The position numbers and the translations under genes were made by a program. A model generated the notes under the pieces. It was not told the DNA's origin and made no database searches. It saw nothing but the letters and a program-made list of their open reading frames with translations. From Deltaproteobacteria bacterium (lineage in GTDB: Bacteria > Desulfobacterota > DSM-4660 > Desulfatiglandales > Desulfatiglandaceae): DNA of 64,000 nucleotides. Each line of letters begins with the position of its first letter. Positions within the stretch are counted from its first letter, which is position 1. The stretch is from positions 22,625 to 86,624 of the forward strand of contig JAIPDI010000022.1 in NCBI GenBank assembly GCA_021737785.1. The letters run 5' to 3'. Shown piece by piece: positions 1-9,822 of the stretch.

Positions 1-2
1 GA

Positions 3-1295
3 AGGTTGTTCGGGGAGAGGGAAGACAAACCCATCCGGCATCCGCTTCAATACAGCTCTTTTAACAGGCAGGTCATGGGCGCGCCCTGGCCGTCCGACTC
101 CGGCATCCTGATACCGGGCGTTGGATGTGCCAATAAGTGCCGGTTTTGCGCCACCTCCCATTTCTTTGGAAATTACATTCCATATTTGAAAACCGGCCAG
201 GAGATTTTTGATGTGTGCTGCCGGTACGAGGATGAAAAAAATATCACGGAATTCGGCGTATTGGATGAAAACTTCTTAAAGATGAAGGATCGTGCCCTGG
301 AACTGCTGGAGCTGATGGAAAAGAATGACCGTCATTTTAATTTTGCAATATTCAGCTCTGCTGAAACGCTTAAGAGTATCGGGGACCTGGATATCCTCGT
401 GCGCATGGGGGTGACATTCGTGTGGGTCGGCGTTGAATCCAAAAAGGAGATTTATGCAAAAAACAAGGGCACTGATTTTCAGGTTCTTTTCAAGGAATTA
501 AAAAAGAGGGGGATCAGTGTTCTGGCGTCATCGATCCTGTTTCTTGAGGAACACGATCAAGATACGATCTGGGAAGATGTGGATTTCGTCACCTCGCTCA
601 ATCCGGACTATGTGCAATTCGCACCGTTGGGACCGATTCCGGGGACCAAATTGTATGCTGATTATAAAACTCAGGGAAAGTTAATTGATTCTATTCCTTA
701 TAAATCCCAGCACGGTCAGAAGAAAATCTGGTTTCATCATCCCCATTTTACCAGGGATGAGTCCGAAGGCTTTCTTCGGCGTGCCTTTGAGAAGGATTAT
801 GAGAGAAACGGCGCTTCCATGCTGCGTTCCATAAAAACCGTTCTGGGAGGTTATGGTTATTGCATAAACCATCCGGACGAACGCGTTCGAAAACGTTCAA
901 TCGAATACAAGAAGAGGCTTAAGATGACGCGATACTTTCTCACCGCGTCAACGCTTTATGTGAAAAACCAGCGGAGTGACGCCTTGCTGAGAGAAATTAA
1001 ACAGTCATATGGTTCCGTATTCGGCAGGATGAATATCCCATCGCTGTTCGCATCAGGGCTGGTCATAATGTTCAGTGCCAAAGAATATTTGAGATGCCGC
1101 TTCCTGGGTGATCTGAGAGTGCCCAAGACATCCTATCTCTCCTTATACAAGGGTCACAAACCTGCAGCTCAATGGGCCGGGTTTTCACCTGCCCGTGGGA
1201 AGGGGCCGAAGAACCCCTATCCCTGGATAGGACACCCTGAGCCTCAGCCCGTGTTGAGCGTGGAGCACCATGCCGGGCACCGCCGTATATCTTAA
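3..1295 (+). CDS. Radical SAM protein (5' end outside window)
   Basis: The reading frame is open to the left edge, so the first visible TTG at 6 is probably not the true start and an N-terminal part (often a B12-binding domain in such proteins) may lie upstream. The radical SAM cluster motif is clear at GCANKCRFC (CX3CX2C, about residues 41-48 of the visible part), followed by an Elp3/MiaB-like TIM-barrel: an E-rich strand at GVLDENF, a VWVGVES strand and a PLGPIPGTKLYADY segment typical of B12-radical SAM enzymes. The last ~45 residues are Pro/Gly-rich and look like a non-conserved tail. The substrate cannot be told from the sequence. The gene precedes a two-component pair by about 130 bp. 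Confidence 0.85.
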   Translation, partial: RLFGEREDKPIRHPLQYSSFNRQVMGAPWPSDSGILIPGVGCANKCRFCATSHFFGNYIPYLKTGQEIFDVCCRYEDEKNITEFGVLDENFLKMKDRALELLELMEKNDRHFNFAIFSSAETLKSIGDLDILVRMGVTFVWVGVESKKEIYAKNKGTDFQVLFKELKKRGISVLASSILFLEEHDQDTIWEDVDFVTSLNPDYVQFAPLGPIPGTKLYADYKTQGKLIDSIPYKSQHGQKKIWFHHPHFTRDESEGFLRRAFEKDYERNGASMLRSIKTVLGGYGYCINHPDERVRKRSIEYKKRLKMTRYFLTASTLYVKNQRSDALLREIKQSYGSVFGRMNIPSLFASGLVIMFSAKEYLRCRFLGDLRVPKTSYLSLYKGHKPAAQWAGFSPARGKGPKNPYPWIGHPEPQPVLSVEHHAGHRRIS

Positions 1296-1422
1296 TATCT
1301 TGAAATTTAAGGGTTGAGGTTCAACCCCTTGTGGGGATAGAATCATGGATGAAAGGGCCGGCCTATATCCTTTGACAATACAGGTTCGACCGCCATACAG
1401 GTTCATACCGGGGTCGTGGGAA

Positions 1423-2385
1423 ATGCGTCAAACCAAATGGTTTTTTCATCCGATTCTTATTTTCATCGCCTCTGTTGCGGCCGTGGCCCTGTCCCTTTTC
1501 CTTTATATCTACTGGTATGTGGAAGTCAGCACAGGCCTGAAAAGGGTATTGGAGAAGGCCAGCCTCGATCGCGATCAGGTCCTGGCTTCTCAAACCTGGG
1601 TGGTGATTCTGGTGCTTTCCATCCTTGTGGGAATCATTCTGTTGGGCATATTCATTATCTTTGTCTATAATCAAAAAACATTTCAGCTTTACCGTCTCCA
1701 GCGCAATTTTATCAACAATTTCACCCATGAGCTCAAGACCCCGGTCACCTCGCTGAAATTATATCTGGAGACGTTTCGAAAATACGAGCTTCCCCGGAAA
1801 GATCAGCTCAAGTATATCGGCTACATGGTTCAGGATGCGGACCGGCTGACCTATAATATCAACCGCATCCTGGACCTTGCGAGGATCGAGAGCAAGACTT
1901 ATGAAGAAAAACTCGTAAAGGAGGATCTGGTTCAGGCGGTTGAGCAGTTTGTTGAAAAAAATCGTCATCTCTTCCATGGCTGCGACATCCGGATTCACAA
2001 TCCCACAGGGAGAGCCTTTGTATACCCCATCCGTCCCGCCTTGTTTGAAATACTTCTGATGAATCTGTTCACCAATGCGGTCAAGTACAATGCGTCCGAA
2101 GCCCCCCGACTGGATATCACCTTCGAACCCAAGGGAAGGGGCCTGCACATCTGTTTCGCGGACAACGGCATCGGGCTTCCAAAGTCGGAATTAAGGAAAG
2201 TATTCAAAAAATTTTACCAGATCGGACGCTCGGACAACATGTCGGCCAAGGGGACAGGCATCGGCCTCTATCTGGTGGAGAGCATCGCCCGGTTTCACAA
2301 GGGGAGGATGACGGCCGAATCGAAAGGGAGTGGGGAGGGCTCTGTTTTCTGCCTGATTCTGCCCCTGAACACCGGCCGATCCTGA
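1423..2385 (+). CDS. Sensor histidine kinase, two membrane spans
   Basis: Membrane-bound two-component kinase. With the ATG at 1423 it has 320 residues; an in-frame ATG at 1345 would add 26 residues of unlikely N-terminus, though it has a GTGGGGA sequence before it. Two hydrophobic spans (about 10-32 and 57-80) enclose only a very short loop, so there is no real periplasmic sensor domain. The H-box is NFTHELKTP with the phospho-acceptor at about His102; the ATPase domain shows the N-box (LLMNLFTNAVKYN), G1 (DNGIGLP) and G2 (GTGIGLYL). It ends six bases before the regulator ORF, so the two form a cognate pair. Confidence 0.9.
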   Translation: MRQTKWFFHPILIFIASVAAVALSLFLYIYWYVEVSTGLKRVLEKASLDRDQVLASQTWVVILVLSILVGIILLGIFIIFVYNQKTFQLYRLQRNFINNFTHELKTPVTSLKLYLETFRKYELPRKDQLKYIGYMVQDADRLTYNINRILDLARIESKTYEEKLVKEDLVQAVEQFVEKNRHLFHGCDIRIHNPTGRAFVYPIRPALFEILLMNLFTNAVKYNASEAPRLDITFEPKGRGLHICFADNGIGLPKSELRKVFKKFYQIGRSDNMSAKGTGIGLYLVESIARFHKGRMTAESKGSGEGSVFCLILPLNTGRS

Positions 2386-2402
2386 GGGAAATGAGGGATA
2401 TC

Positions 2403-3140
2403 ATGGATGACGCCGCTAAAACCCGCATTCTGGTGGTAGAAGATGAGACGCACCTGGCCGAAGGGCTGAAGCTGAACCTGTCCCTGAAGGGATATGAGGT
2501 GATGATCGCCCCGGATGGGATCTCGGCCCTGCAAGGGTGGAAGGAATGGCAGCCGGACCTGATCGTATTGGACATCATGCTCCCGGGAATTGACGGGATC
2601 TCGGTGCTTCGAAATATCCGTCTTGAGGACGAACGGGTCCCGATCCTGATCCTGTCGGCCAGGGGGGACCCTGATGACAGGGTAAAAGGGTTTTCGTACG
2701 GGGTGGACGATTATCTTGTCAAGCCCTTTAACCTGGATGAGTTTCTGCTCCGCGTGGACCGGCTTCTAACCAGGGGGGCCTGGTCCCGGGAGGGGCCCGG
2801 TTCAGGCGAAAACATCGCATCGTCACTCCCCAGAATTTACACTTTCGGGGATAACCGGATCGATTTTGAGACCTTGAAGGCCGATGGCCCGTCCGGTCGT
2901 ATCAGTCTGACCGAACAGGAAATCCGGCTTCTGAGACTGTTTATCGCCAACCGCGGCAGACCCCTTTCGAGAAGAAAGCTCCTGGAAATCGGCTGGGGGT
3001 ATACCGGAGGAACCACCACCCGGACCGTGGATAATTTTATGGTGAGATTACGAAAATATTTTGAACCCGATCCCAAAAACCCAGTCTACTTCAAAAGCCT
3101 TCGCTCGGTGGGATATGTCTTTGATCACGACCCGGAATAA
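2403..3140 (+). CDS. OmpR/PhoB-family response regulator
   Basis: Receiver domain (VVEDETHLAEG, phospho-acceptor about Asp57 in VLDIMLPG, switch Lys in YLVKPFN) followed by a winged-helix DNA-binding domain ending in the usual RTVDNFMVRLRKYF and SVGYVFD strands. I prefer the ATG at 2403, which has GAGGGAT at good spacing; the ATG at 2391 has a Shine-Dalgarno too close to it. It is the partner of the kinase just upstream. Its last 26 bases overlap the start of the activase gene, which suggests translational coupling and that the pair controls, or is co-expressed with, that enzyme. Confidence 0.92.
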   Translation: MDDAAKTRILVVEDETHLAEGLKLNLSLKGYEVMIAPDGISALQGWKEWQPDLIVLDIMLPGIDGISVLRNIRLEDERVPILILSARGDPDDRVKGFSYGVDDYLVKPFNLDEFLLRVDRLLTRGAWSREGPGSGENIASSLPRIYTFGDNRIDFETLKADGPSGRISLTEQEIRLLRLFIANRGRPLSRRKLLEIGWGYTGGTTTRTVDNFMVRLRKYFEPDPKNPVYFKSLRSVGYVFDHDPE

Positions 3141-6100
3141 TACGGCGGATCCGCGGGTCCTGGGAATCGATATCGGATCCGTTGCCATATCTCTGGCTGA
3201 AATCACTCCTGAAAAAGAAATCTGCAGAACCGCCTATCAATTTCATCACGGCAATATCGCAGAAACCTTCACCCAAATGATGAATGATTTCGATTTGGAG
3301 CGGATTTGCGGCATTGCCGTCACATCTTCAACCCCTTCGATCCTTCGGGCCGGCCGGCAGTATGACAACCGGGTTGCCGTAATCGAGGCGGCCCGTCATT
3401 TTCACAAGAAGATCGGCGCCATTCTGATTGTCGGCGGTGAGGCCTTCGGACTGATCGGTTTTGACGAGGACGGCCATTACCGCAGTTTCAGGACCAACAC
3501 CTCATGTGCGGCCGGGACAGGGAGTTTTCTGGATCAGCAGGCACGACGGCTGAATCTGGAAAATGCCGGGGCATTGGGTGAAAAGGCCTTCAGTAACAGA
3601 GGAAGTATACCGAAAATCGCCTCGAGGTGTGCTGTTTTTGCAAAGACCGATCTGGTTCACGCCCAGCAGGAAGGCTATACCCTTGAGCAGATCTGTGACG
3701 GCCTTTGTTATGGCCTGGCCAAGAACATCGTGGATACGCTTTCTCTGGACAGGGACGGGTTTACCCCGGTCATTTTCACGGGCGGCGTATCCAGGAACAG
3801 GGCCGTGGTTCAGCATGTCCAAGCCATCAGCGGAAAAGAACTCATCGTAGATGATACCGGCGTTTACGGGGCTGTGGGAGCGGCATTTCTCATGCTTTCC
3901 GAATGGGACCAAGACGACGTTTCGCGGTTTACCTCGGTGGATGATATGCTGCGGCGAGAAATTGTTCAGAAAAAATATTTCCATGACCCGCTCACCCTGA
4001 TCCTTTCCGATTATCCGGAGTTCACCGGAGGTGAGACATATGAATATGCCGTCTGTGATGCCGGTGTGTTGATCCCCGTAGAGGTGGATATTTATGAGCC
4101 CCCGGCGCCTGCATCCGACTGCAACGTGGTCCTGGGCCTCGATATCGGCTCCACAAGCACCAAGGCGGTTCTCCTGACTCCGCACAACCGGGTCCTGGCC
4201 GGTTTTTACACAAGCACTGCCGGGAGACCGGTGGCCGCGGTTCAGCGGCTCTTTTCATCCATTGATAACATGGCTGAAAAGAAGCACATCGGGTTGCGGA
4301 TCACAGGCGCCGCAACCACGGGGTCGGGGAGGAAATTCGCCGGAAAGATCATCGGGGCCGACATGGTCATCGACGAGATTACGGCCCATGCCAGGGCCGC
4401 CTGCGAGATTGATCCGGACGTGGACACCATCATCGAGATCGGCGGACAGGATTCAAAATTCACCACCCTGAAAAACGGAAGGGTCACCTTTTCCATCATG
4501 AATAACGTGTGCGCCGCCGGCACCGGGAGCTTTATCGAGGAACAGGCCCGGAAACTGGGATGTCCTTTGGCGGCGTATTCGTCGAGGGCCGAGGGGAGGA
4601 GATCCCCCATTGTCAGCGACAGATGCACCGTGTTTATGGAAAGGGATATGAACCACTATCTCTCCGAAGGCTATACCGTGGATGAAGTGCTTGCCTCCGT
4701 GCTTCATGCCATCAGGGAAAATTATCTCACCAAGGTCGCCATTGAAGGGAGCATTGGAAAGACTATCTTCTTTCAGGGGGCAACGGCAAAAAACAGGGCA
4801 CTCGTGGCCGCCTTTGAACAACGGCTTCAAAAGCCCATACATGTCTCCAGATACTGCCATTTAACCGGGGCATTGGGGGCCGCACTTACCCTAACGGATC
4901 AAGGGATCAGGGCGACGGACTTTCGCGGCATTGCCCTCCATAAAAAGGCGATCCAGGTAACATCGGAAATATGTGAGCTGTGCACCAACCACTGCAAGAT
5001 AACGGTGGCCGATGTGGAAGGTGAAAAGGTGGCCTTCGGATTTCTGTGCGGCAGGGAATACGATACCCAGCATTACGTGAACAAGAACCCTTCCGGCTTC
5101 GATCTGCTCAGAGAGAGGAAACGGATTTTCTCTTTGAAAACCTATCAGGCGTATCCCGAGGGGATCACCATCGGCCTTCCCGCAAGTCTCCATGTCTACG
5201 AGGACCTTTCTCTCTGGAAGAAGTTCTTTGACGAGCTTTCCATCAACACCGTGACCAGTGAAAATTACAGCGATGCCCTTAAGGAAGGAAAACACCTTGC
5301 GAACGCCGAGTTCTGTGCGCCGATGGCAGCGCTGCACGGGCATGTCCATTATCTGATGGACAAGGCGGATTATGTTTTTCTTCCCTTTTACCTGGAGAAA
5401 AAGGCCGATGAAAAGGGAGTGCGCCGGCAATATTGCTACTACACTCAGTTTTCACCCTCTCTGATTTTCGTTTCAGGGGATGAACAGGTGAAAGAAAGAC
5501 TTCTCACCCCCCTGGTCCATTCGCTTCATGGTTCGATCCATACAAAACTCGAACTCCACGCCATGCTCAAATCCCTCACCGGCGTTCACATCGGTTTCCT
5601 GGATGTTTCCAGGGCCTATGACCGGGCCTGTGAATACAAAGCGTCCTGTGTCGAGCAGTGGAAGAAGATTTATGAAAGCCAAGCCCAAGGGCGAAAGGAC
5701 CTGGCCGTGGTCCTGCTGGGAAGGCCCTACACGATTCTTTCCGGATACATGAACAAGGGGATCCCCGATATTTTTGCGTCCCTCGGGATCCGGGTCTTTT
5801 TCCAGGACATGCTGTCCTGTTCCGATGAGGCGGTGGCGCCGGTTCAAAAGCTGTTACACGAGATTCACTGGCATTACGCATCGGAAATCCTGAAGGCGGC
5901 GCAGGGGGTTGCCCTGTCTGAGGGGGTGTACCCGGTTTTGGTGACGTCTTTCAGGTGTTCACCGGATTCCTTTGCCGTCGACTATTTCAAGAAGATCATG
6001 GAGGCCCACGAAAAGCCATATCTCATTCTTCAACTGGATGAACACGCGTCCAGCGTCGGGTATGAGACACGGATTGAAGCCGGCATCCGATCTTTTGAAA

Positions 6101-7338
6101 ATCACTTTTACGGCCGGCCGGGAAATAAGGCCGCGGTTTACACCCCGTCACTATCCCCGGTGAGAGAAAAAAGTATTTCCGGAAAGACCCTGGTGATTCC
6201 AAACTGGGACGACATCACCCTGAAATTAATGGTTGCGAATCTTAAAAGAGGGGGGATAGACGCCAGATTGATGGAGGAATCACAAACAGGAATTCAGGAA
6301 AGCCTCCGTTACAACACGGGCCAGTGTATTCCTCTGAACATCATTGCCCAGGAATTTGTCGATTATGTGAAAACCCACGATCTGGATCCTGAAAAGACCC
6401 TGCTCTGGATGGTCTCGTCACAGATCGCCTGCAATATCGGTATGTTTCCGCATCATTTGAAGAGCCTCCTCTGCTCGTACGGCAAGGGGATGGAAAAGGC
6501 GCAGGTCTACGTGGGGGCCATGTCATTCATGGACATTTCATTGCGGCTGCCCGTCAACACCTATTTTGCATATATGTTCGGAGGTCTTATCCGGGAAATC
6601 GGATGCAGGATCAGGCCCTATGAAAAGGAAAGGGGAGCAACGGACCGGGTGATCCAAGGGGGCGTGGATATCCTGGAGGATGCCTTCCTCGGAAAAAGAT
6701 CAAAAGAGGAGGCCCTGGCCGATGTGATCTCCTCTTTTCAACGCATTGAAATATCCTCCGAACGAAAACCCAAGGTGGCGATTTTCGGCGATTTGTATGT
6801 GCGGGACAACGATGTGATGAATCAGGATCTCATCCGCTTCATTGAAAGCCATAACGGTGAAGTCATCGTGACCCCCTACAGCGCCTATGTGCAGATGATC
6901 GCCCGGGCCTATCTGAAGAAGTGGTTTTTTGAGGGGAGATATCTGGAGGTGCTATCTTCAAAGGCGTTGCTTGCCACCGTGACCCGGATGCAAAAGATAT
7001 ATCAAAAGCACTTCGCTAAAATCCTGGAAAATCCCGCGCCGCAATACGATGAAGACCCGGCGCGGATCCTCTCTGAATATCACGTCAGGATTGAGCACAC
7101 GGGGGAATCAATGGACAATCTGCTGAAGATATTCTATATTAAGCAGAACCACCCGGATGTTTCCCTGTTTGTTCAAACAAATCCTGCTTTCTGCTGTCCT
7201 TCGCTGGTTACTGAGGCGATGGCCAAAGAAATAGAAAAAAGGACCGGGGTTCCCATTCTATCCATCACCTACGACGGGACCTCCACCAACAGGAACGAAG
7301 CGATCATCCCGTATCTCACCTATCTGAACAAACATTAA
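3115..7338 (+). CDS. Giant acyl-CoA dehydratase activase-type fusion protein (two BcrAD/BadFG domains)
   Basis: About 1407 residues. Two tandem ASKHA-fold BadF/BadG/BcrA/BcrD ATPase domains: phosphate loops VLGIDIGSVA and VLGLDIGSTSTK, then CAAGTGSF in each (Cys131, Cys466). Each has the second cluster ligand of HgdC-type activases (Cys172 in SRCAVF, Cys504 in DRCTVF), so both halves could hold a bridging 4Fe-4S cluster. A Cys-rich linker (CELCTNHC) leads to DUF2229 and a C-terminal 2-hydroxyglutaryl-CoA-dehydratase-like region. Family members are known from anaerobes, but the substrate of these fused forms is not established. The ATG at 3115, preceded by GGTGGG, is chosen over the TTG at 3061 because it leaves only a 26-base overlap with the regulator gene. 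Confidence 0.88.
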   Translation: MSLITTRNNTADPRVLGIDIGSVAISLAEITPEKEICRTAYQFHHGNIAETFTQMMNDFDLERICGIAVTSSTPSILRAGRQYDNRVAVIEAARHFHKKIGAILIVGGEAFGLIGFDEDGHYRSFRTNTSCAAGTGSFLDQQARRLNLENAGALGEKAFSNRGSIPKIASRCAVFAKTDLVHAQQEGYTLEQICDGLCYGLAKNIVDTLSLDRDGFTPVIFTGGVSRNRAVVQHVQAISGKELIVDDTGVYGAVGAAFLMLSEWDQDDVSRFTSVDDMLRREIVQKKYFHDPLTLILSDYPEFTGGETYEYAVCDAGVLIPVEVDIYEPPAPASDCNVVLGLDIGSTSTKAVLLTPHNRVLAGFYTSTAGRPVAAVQRLFSSIDNMAEKKHIGLRITGAATTGSGRKFAGKIIGADMVIDEITAHARAACEIDPDVDTIIEIGGQDSKFTTLKNGRVTFSIMNNVCAAGTGSFIEEQARKLGCPLAAYSSRAEGRRSPIVSDRCTVFMERDMNHYLSEGYTVDEVLASVLHAIRENYLTKVAIEGSIGKTIFFQGATAKNRALVAAFEQRLQKPIHVSRYCHLTGALGAALTLTDQGIRATDFRGIALHKKAIQVTSEICELCTNHCKITVADVEGEKVAFGFLCGREYDTQHYVNKNPSGFDLLRERKRIFSLKTYQAYPEGITIGLPASLHVYEDLSLWKKFFDELSINTVTSENYSDALKEGKHLANAEFCAPMAALHGHVHYLMDKADYVFLPFYLEKKADEKGVRRQYCYYTQFSPSLIFVSGDEQVKERLLTPLVHSLHGSIHTKLELHAMLKSLTGVHIGFLDVSRAYDRACEYKASCVEQWKKIYESQAQGRKDLAVVLLGRPYTILSGYMNKGIPDIFASLGIRVFFQDMLSCSDEAVAPVQKLLHEIHWHYASEILKAAQGVALSEGVYPVLVTSFRCSPDSFAVDYFKKIMEAHEKPYLILQLDEHASSVGYETRIEAGIRSFENHFYGRPGNKAAVYTPSLSPVREKSISGKTLVIPNWDDITLKLMVANLKRGGIDARLMEESQTGIQESLRYNTGQCIPLNIIAQEFVDYVKTHDLDPEKTLLWMVSSQIACNIGMFPHHLKSLLCSYGKGMEKAQVYVGAMSFMDISLRLPVNTYFAYMFGGLIREIGCRIRPYEKERGATDRVIQGGVDILEDAFLGKRSKEEALADVISSFQRIEISSERKPKVAIFGDLYVRDNDVMNQDLIRFIESHNGEVIVTPYSAYVQMIARAYLKKWFFEGRYLEVLSSKALLATVTRMQKIYQKHFAKILENPAPQYDEDPARILSEYHVRIEHTGESMDNLLKIFYIKQNHPDVSLFVQTNPAFCCPSLVTEAMAKEIEKRTGVPILSITYDGTSTNRNEAIIPYLTYLNKH

Positions 7339-7474
7339 ATCACATGCGCTTTCAATCCCGAATCACAGAAATCACACGAATTAACAGCGGGGTTCTCTAT
7401 TTCGGGTCTGAGGTTCACGGGGTTATTCATTCAATGTCCGGTCCTTGACCTCTGCCCCCTGTATCTCTGTTCAT

Positions 7475-8077
7475 TCATGGTTCAAGGGTCCGGCCGATGG
7501 CCTCTCGCAGTTCTTCAAAGCCGTAGGGTTTGCCCAGAAAGACCTGAGGCCGTTCAACCTGGTTGCCTGCCATGACGCTGGCCTCGTCGCACCCGCTGGC
7601 CAGGATCACGGGGATGTCCGGCCTTATCCCCCTCATGGCTGCCAAGGTTTGCCAGCCGTCCAGGCGGGGCATGCTCAGGTCGCAAAGAACAAATCGGATG
7701 TCCTTCGAGTGCTCCCGGAATATCTCGATGCCTTCCACGCCATCATTTGCCTCAAGCACTTTCCACCCCAGATGTTCGAGCATCTGCACCTCCAGTCGCC
7801 GCACCTGATTTGCGTCTTCCACCAGGAGGACGGTTCCGCTCCGCTTCGGTCCAGAGACCTGAACCGCCTTTTCCGCTGGTCTTACGACCGTTTCCTCAGA
7901 CAGCGGCAGAAACACCCGAAATACACTGCCCACGGAGTCTTGGCGCAAAGCGCATGGAGCAGAGCGCATAGCGATGATCTTCTTTTTTTCTTCCGCGCCC
8001 CCCGCTCCGCGTTCAAAACGCTCCCCGCTCCCTGCTCCCTGCTCCCCGCTCGACAACTGCTTTCGACCGTGATGCAC
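7475..8077 (-). pseudogene. Receiver-domain part of a split hybrid kinase
   Basis: The conserved part is the last strand of a HATPase domain (VGSVFRVFLPLSE) followed by a full CheY-like receiver (VLLVEDANQVRR, phospho-acceptor in CDLSMPRLDG, switch Lys in VFLGKPYG). The first ~45 residues are translated from short tandem repeats (SSGEQGAGSGE) and are not conserved protein. The frame differs from the kinase upstream, with which it overlaps by about 200 bases. The simplest reading is one hybrid kinase broken by a repeat insertion at about 7935-8055. The receiver could still be made from an internal start, for example the ATG within the repeat-derived stretch, so it may be functional as a stand-alone protein. 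Confidence 0.7.
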
Positions 8078-9717
8078 CCCCCGTGGGCCCGCACGATCCC
8101 CAGGGCTATGGAAAGACCCAGCCCCCGGCCAGCCAATTTGGTGGAGAAAAAGGGGTCGAAGAGATTTTCCATCTCCTGGTCAATTATTCCGGGACCATCG
8201 TCTCTCACTTCCATGCAGGCATAGGCCTCGCATTCAGGGCGCCAATCAACAGGGAAGCGGTGTCTTAAGGGAATATCTCCCTGGAGAACTGTCTTGGCAT
8301 TCAGATAAATCGTTCCCCCCTCCTCGGACATGGCCTCCCAGGCGTTCGTAATGAGATTGGCCAGAATCTGTTGCAGCTGGTTCGCGTTCGCATGAACGAC
8401 GGGGCCCAAGGGCGGCAGATCAGTCTTCAGGAGCATGTTTGGGGGCATGCCGGCGCGAAGCATGGGGAGGGCCAGACGGCAGGTCTCGGAGAGATCCATG
8501 GTCCTTTGTTTGCCAGGCGTCTGTCCCAGGTAGGTCAGCATCTGGCGGCTTACCGTTGCGGCCCGGTTGGCGGCCTTAATCGCCTCTTCCATAGACCCGG
8601 CTGGACCGGCGCCTTTGGGCAGATCGCCCATGGCCAGCTCCAGATATCCGATGACCCCTTGGAGCTGATTGTTGAAATGGTGGGCGATGGCCCCGGCCAT
8701 GCGGCCCAGGCTTTCGGCCTTTTGAAGCTGCAAGGTCCTGGCCTCCAGCACATCCCTTTCGGCCTCGGCCCGCTTGCGGTCGGTGATATCCCGGCTCACC
8801 CCCAAGATCCCGACCGCATTGTTGTGCTCGTCCCGGAGAAAGGACATGCTGGATTCCACCCAAATGGTGGAACCGTCTGATTTGTACTCTTCCAGTTCAA
8901 GGATCCGGGTCCTGCCGGGGTCTGCTTTTCCCTGGGCCTCCAGCAACATCTCTTCACTAAAAACCTTTACGGCTGTCTCGAGCGACTCAGGGACCAGAGA
9001 CAGGGCAATGGGCTGGTTCATGACCTCTTCCACCGTGGTGCCGTACATGCGTGTCACTGACGGGCTGACATAGGTAAACCGCATGTTCATGTCCATAACC
9101 CAAACCGTATCCGCCATGTTGTCTGCGATCAACCGATACTTTTCTTCGCTCTCCCGCAAGGCCATTTCCATCCGTTTGCGCGCACTGATGTCGATGATGC
9201 TCACCAGGACCCGGCCATAGGTGTGTTCGTAACCCGGGGGCACAATCCAGTGAAGTTGAATGTAAATGATTTCCCCGTCCAGCGCCATATGGGTCTTTTC
9301 CGCAAACAGCCGCGTCTCCCCCTTACCAACAGTCATAAGTACAGGGATAAACGTCTCATAGGATTCCGTTGAAAAAACCCTGGTAATCCCGGACACAAAA
9401 TCTTCCCTGGTCTTTGCCTTGTACAGGCGCAGGGTCGCCTCATTGACATCCACTACCCTGACGAGACCGGCCAGTTCCCGGACCAGGTCGGGATGGGCAT
9501 GGAAATAGGCCTCGAGGTCCCCCGCATACCGACGCTTGATGTCATCAATTCGCAGCTTGACTTCAGAAAAGTCTTCCTCCCAAAGCGAAATAGGGGCGTC
9601 CTGAAACCATTGCCGATACTTCCCCTCGCTCTCCTGGAGCGCAGCCATCTGCCTTTTGAGATCCTCTATGTCCAAAATCAATGTCTCCCTGGATGGTTCG
9701 TTGCCGTTCATGTTCAT
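7882..9717 (-). CDS. PAS-PAS sensor histidine kinase, C-terminus replaced by repeat sequence
   Basis: Soluble kinase with no membrane span: N-terminal coiled coil, a PAS-like domain with an inserted helix (WFQDAPISLWEEDFSEV), a second PAS (YRLIADNMADTVWVMD), a HisKA segment with H-box GAIAHHFNNQL, then a HATPase domain (GPGIIDQEMENLFDPFF; G2 GRGLGLSIALG). After ITVESS the frame runs into short-tandem-repeat sequence (SREQGAG and following) and ends out of frame with the rest of the ATPase strand and the receiver, which continue in the ORF at 7475-8077. The G2 box is intact, so partial activity is possible, but the phosphorelay to its own receiver is broken at gene level. Confidence 0.85.
   Translation of the reverse strand: MNMNGNEPSRETLILDIEDLKRQMAALQESEGKYRQWFQDAPISLWEEDFSEVKLRIDDIKRRYAGDLEAYFHAHPDLVRELAGLVRVVDVNEATLRLYKAKTREDFVSGITRVFSTESYETFIPVLMTVGKGETRLFAEKTHMALDGEIIYIQLHWIVPPGYEHTYGRVLVSIIDISARKRMEMALRESEEKYRLIADNMADTVWVMDMNMRFTYVSPSVTRMYGTTVEEVMNQPIALSLVPESLETAVKVFSEEMLLEAQGKADPGRTRILELEEYKSDGSTIWVESSMSFLRDEHNNAVGILGVSRDITDRKRAEAERDVLEARTLQLQKAESLGRMAGAIAHHFNNQLQGVIGYLELAMGDLPKGAGPAGSMEEAIKAANRAATVSRQMLTYLGQTPGKQRTMDLSETCRLALPMLRAGMPPNMLLKTDLPPLGPVVHANANQLQQILANLITNAWEAMSEEGGTIYLNAKTVLQGDIPLRHRFPVDWRPECEAYACMEVRDDGPGIIDQEMENLFDPFFSTKLAGRGLGLSIALGIVRAHGGCITVESSCRAGSREQGAGSVLNAERGARKKKRRSSLCALLHALCAKTPWAVYFGCFCRCLRKRS
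7991..8052. repeat. STRR-like short tandem repeats inside hybrid kinase gene
   Basis: On the minus strand this reads as tandem variants of GGAGCAG and GGGAGC followed by GAACGCGGAGCGG units. It lies exactly between the HATPase G2 box and the last HATPase strand of the 7475-9717 kinase. Next to it (7940-7976) is a further repetitive stretch built on ATGCGCTCTGC and GCGCTTTGCGC. Together the unconserved insert is about 120 bp and changes the reading frame. Confidence 0.75.
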
Positions 9718-9777
9718 TAGGCCGCCTTGGGCGAGTACGATTTATAATCTTCGCCCTTTATCCCGCGTTCCATTGTC

Positions 9778-9820
9778 GTTCTCCATTCTTCATTATTCAC
9801 TCTTCATTTTTCACTTCCTA
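9778..9820. repeat. STRR-like repeat (CTCTTCATT family)
   Basis: Plus-strand text made of variants of CCATTCTTCATT and CACTCTTCATTTTTCACTT. The same word family recurs at 16069-16100 and, inverted, at 20191-20275. It lies between a receiver remnant (9823-9886) and the start of the 7882-9717 kinase. Confidence 0.65.
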
Positions 9821-9822
9821 TC

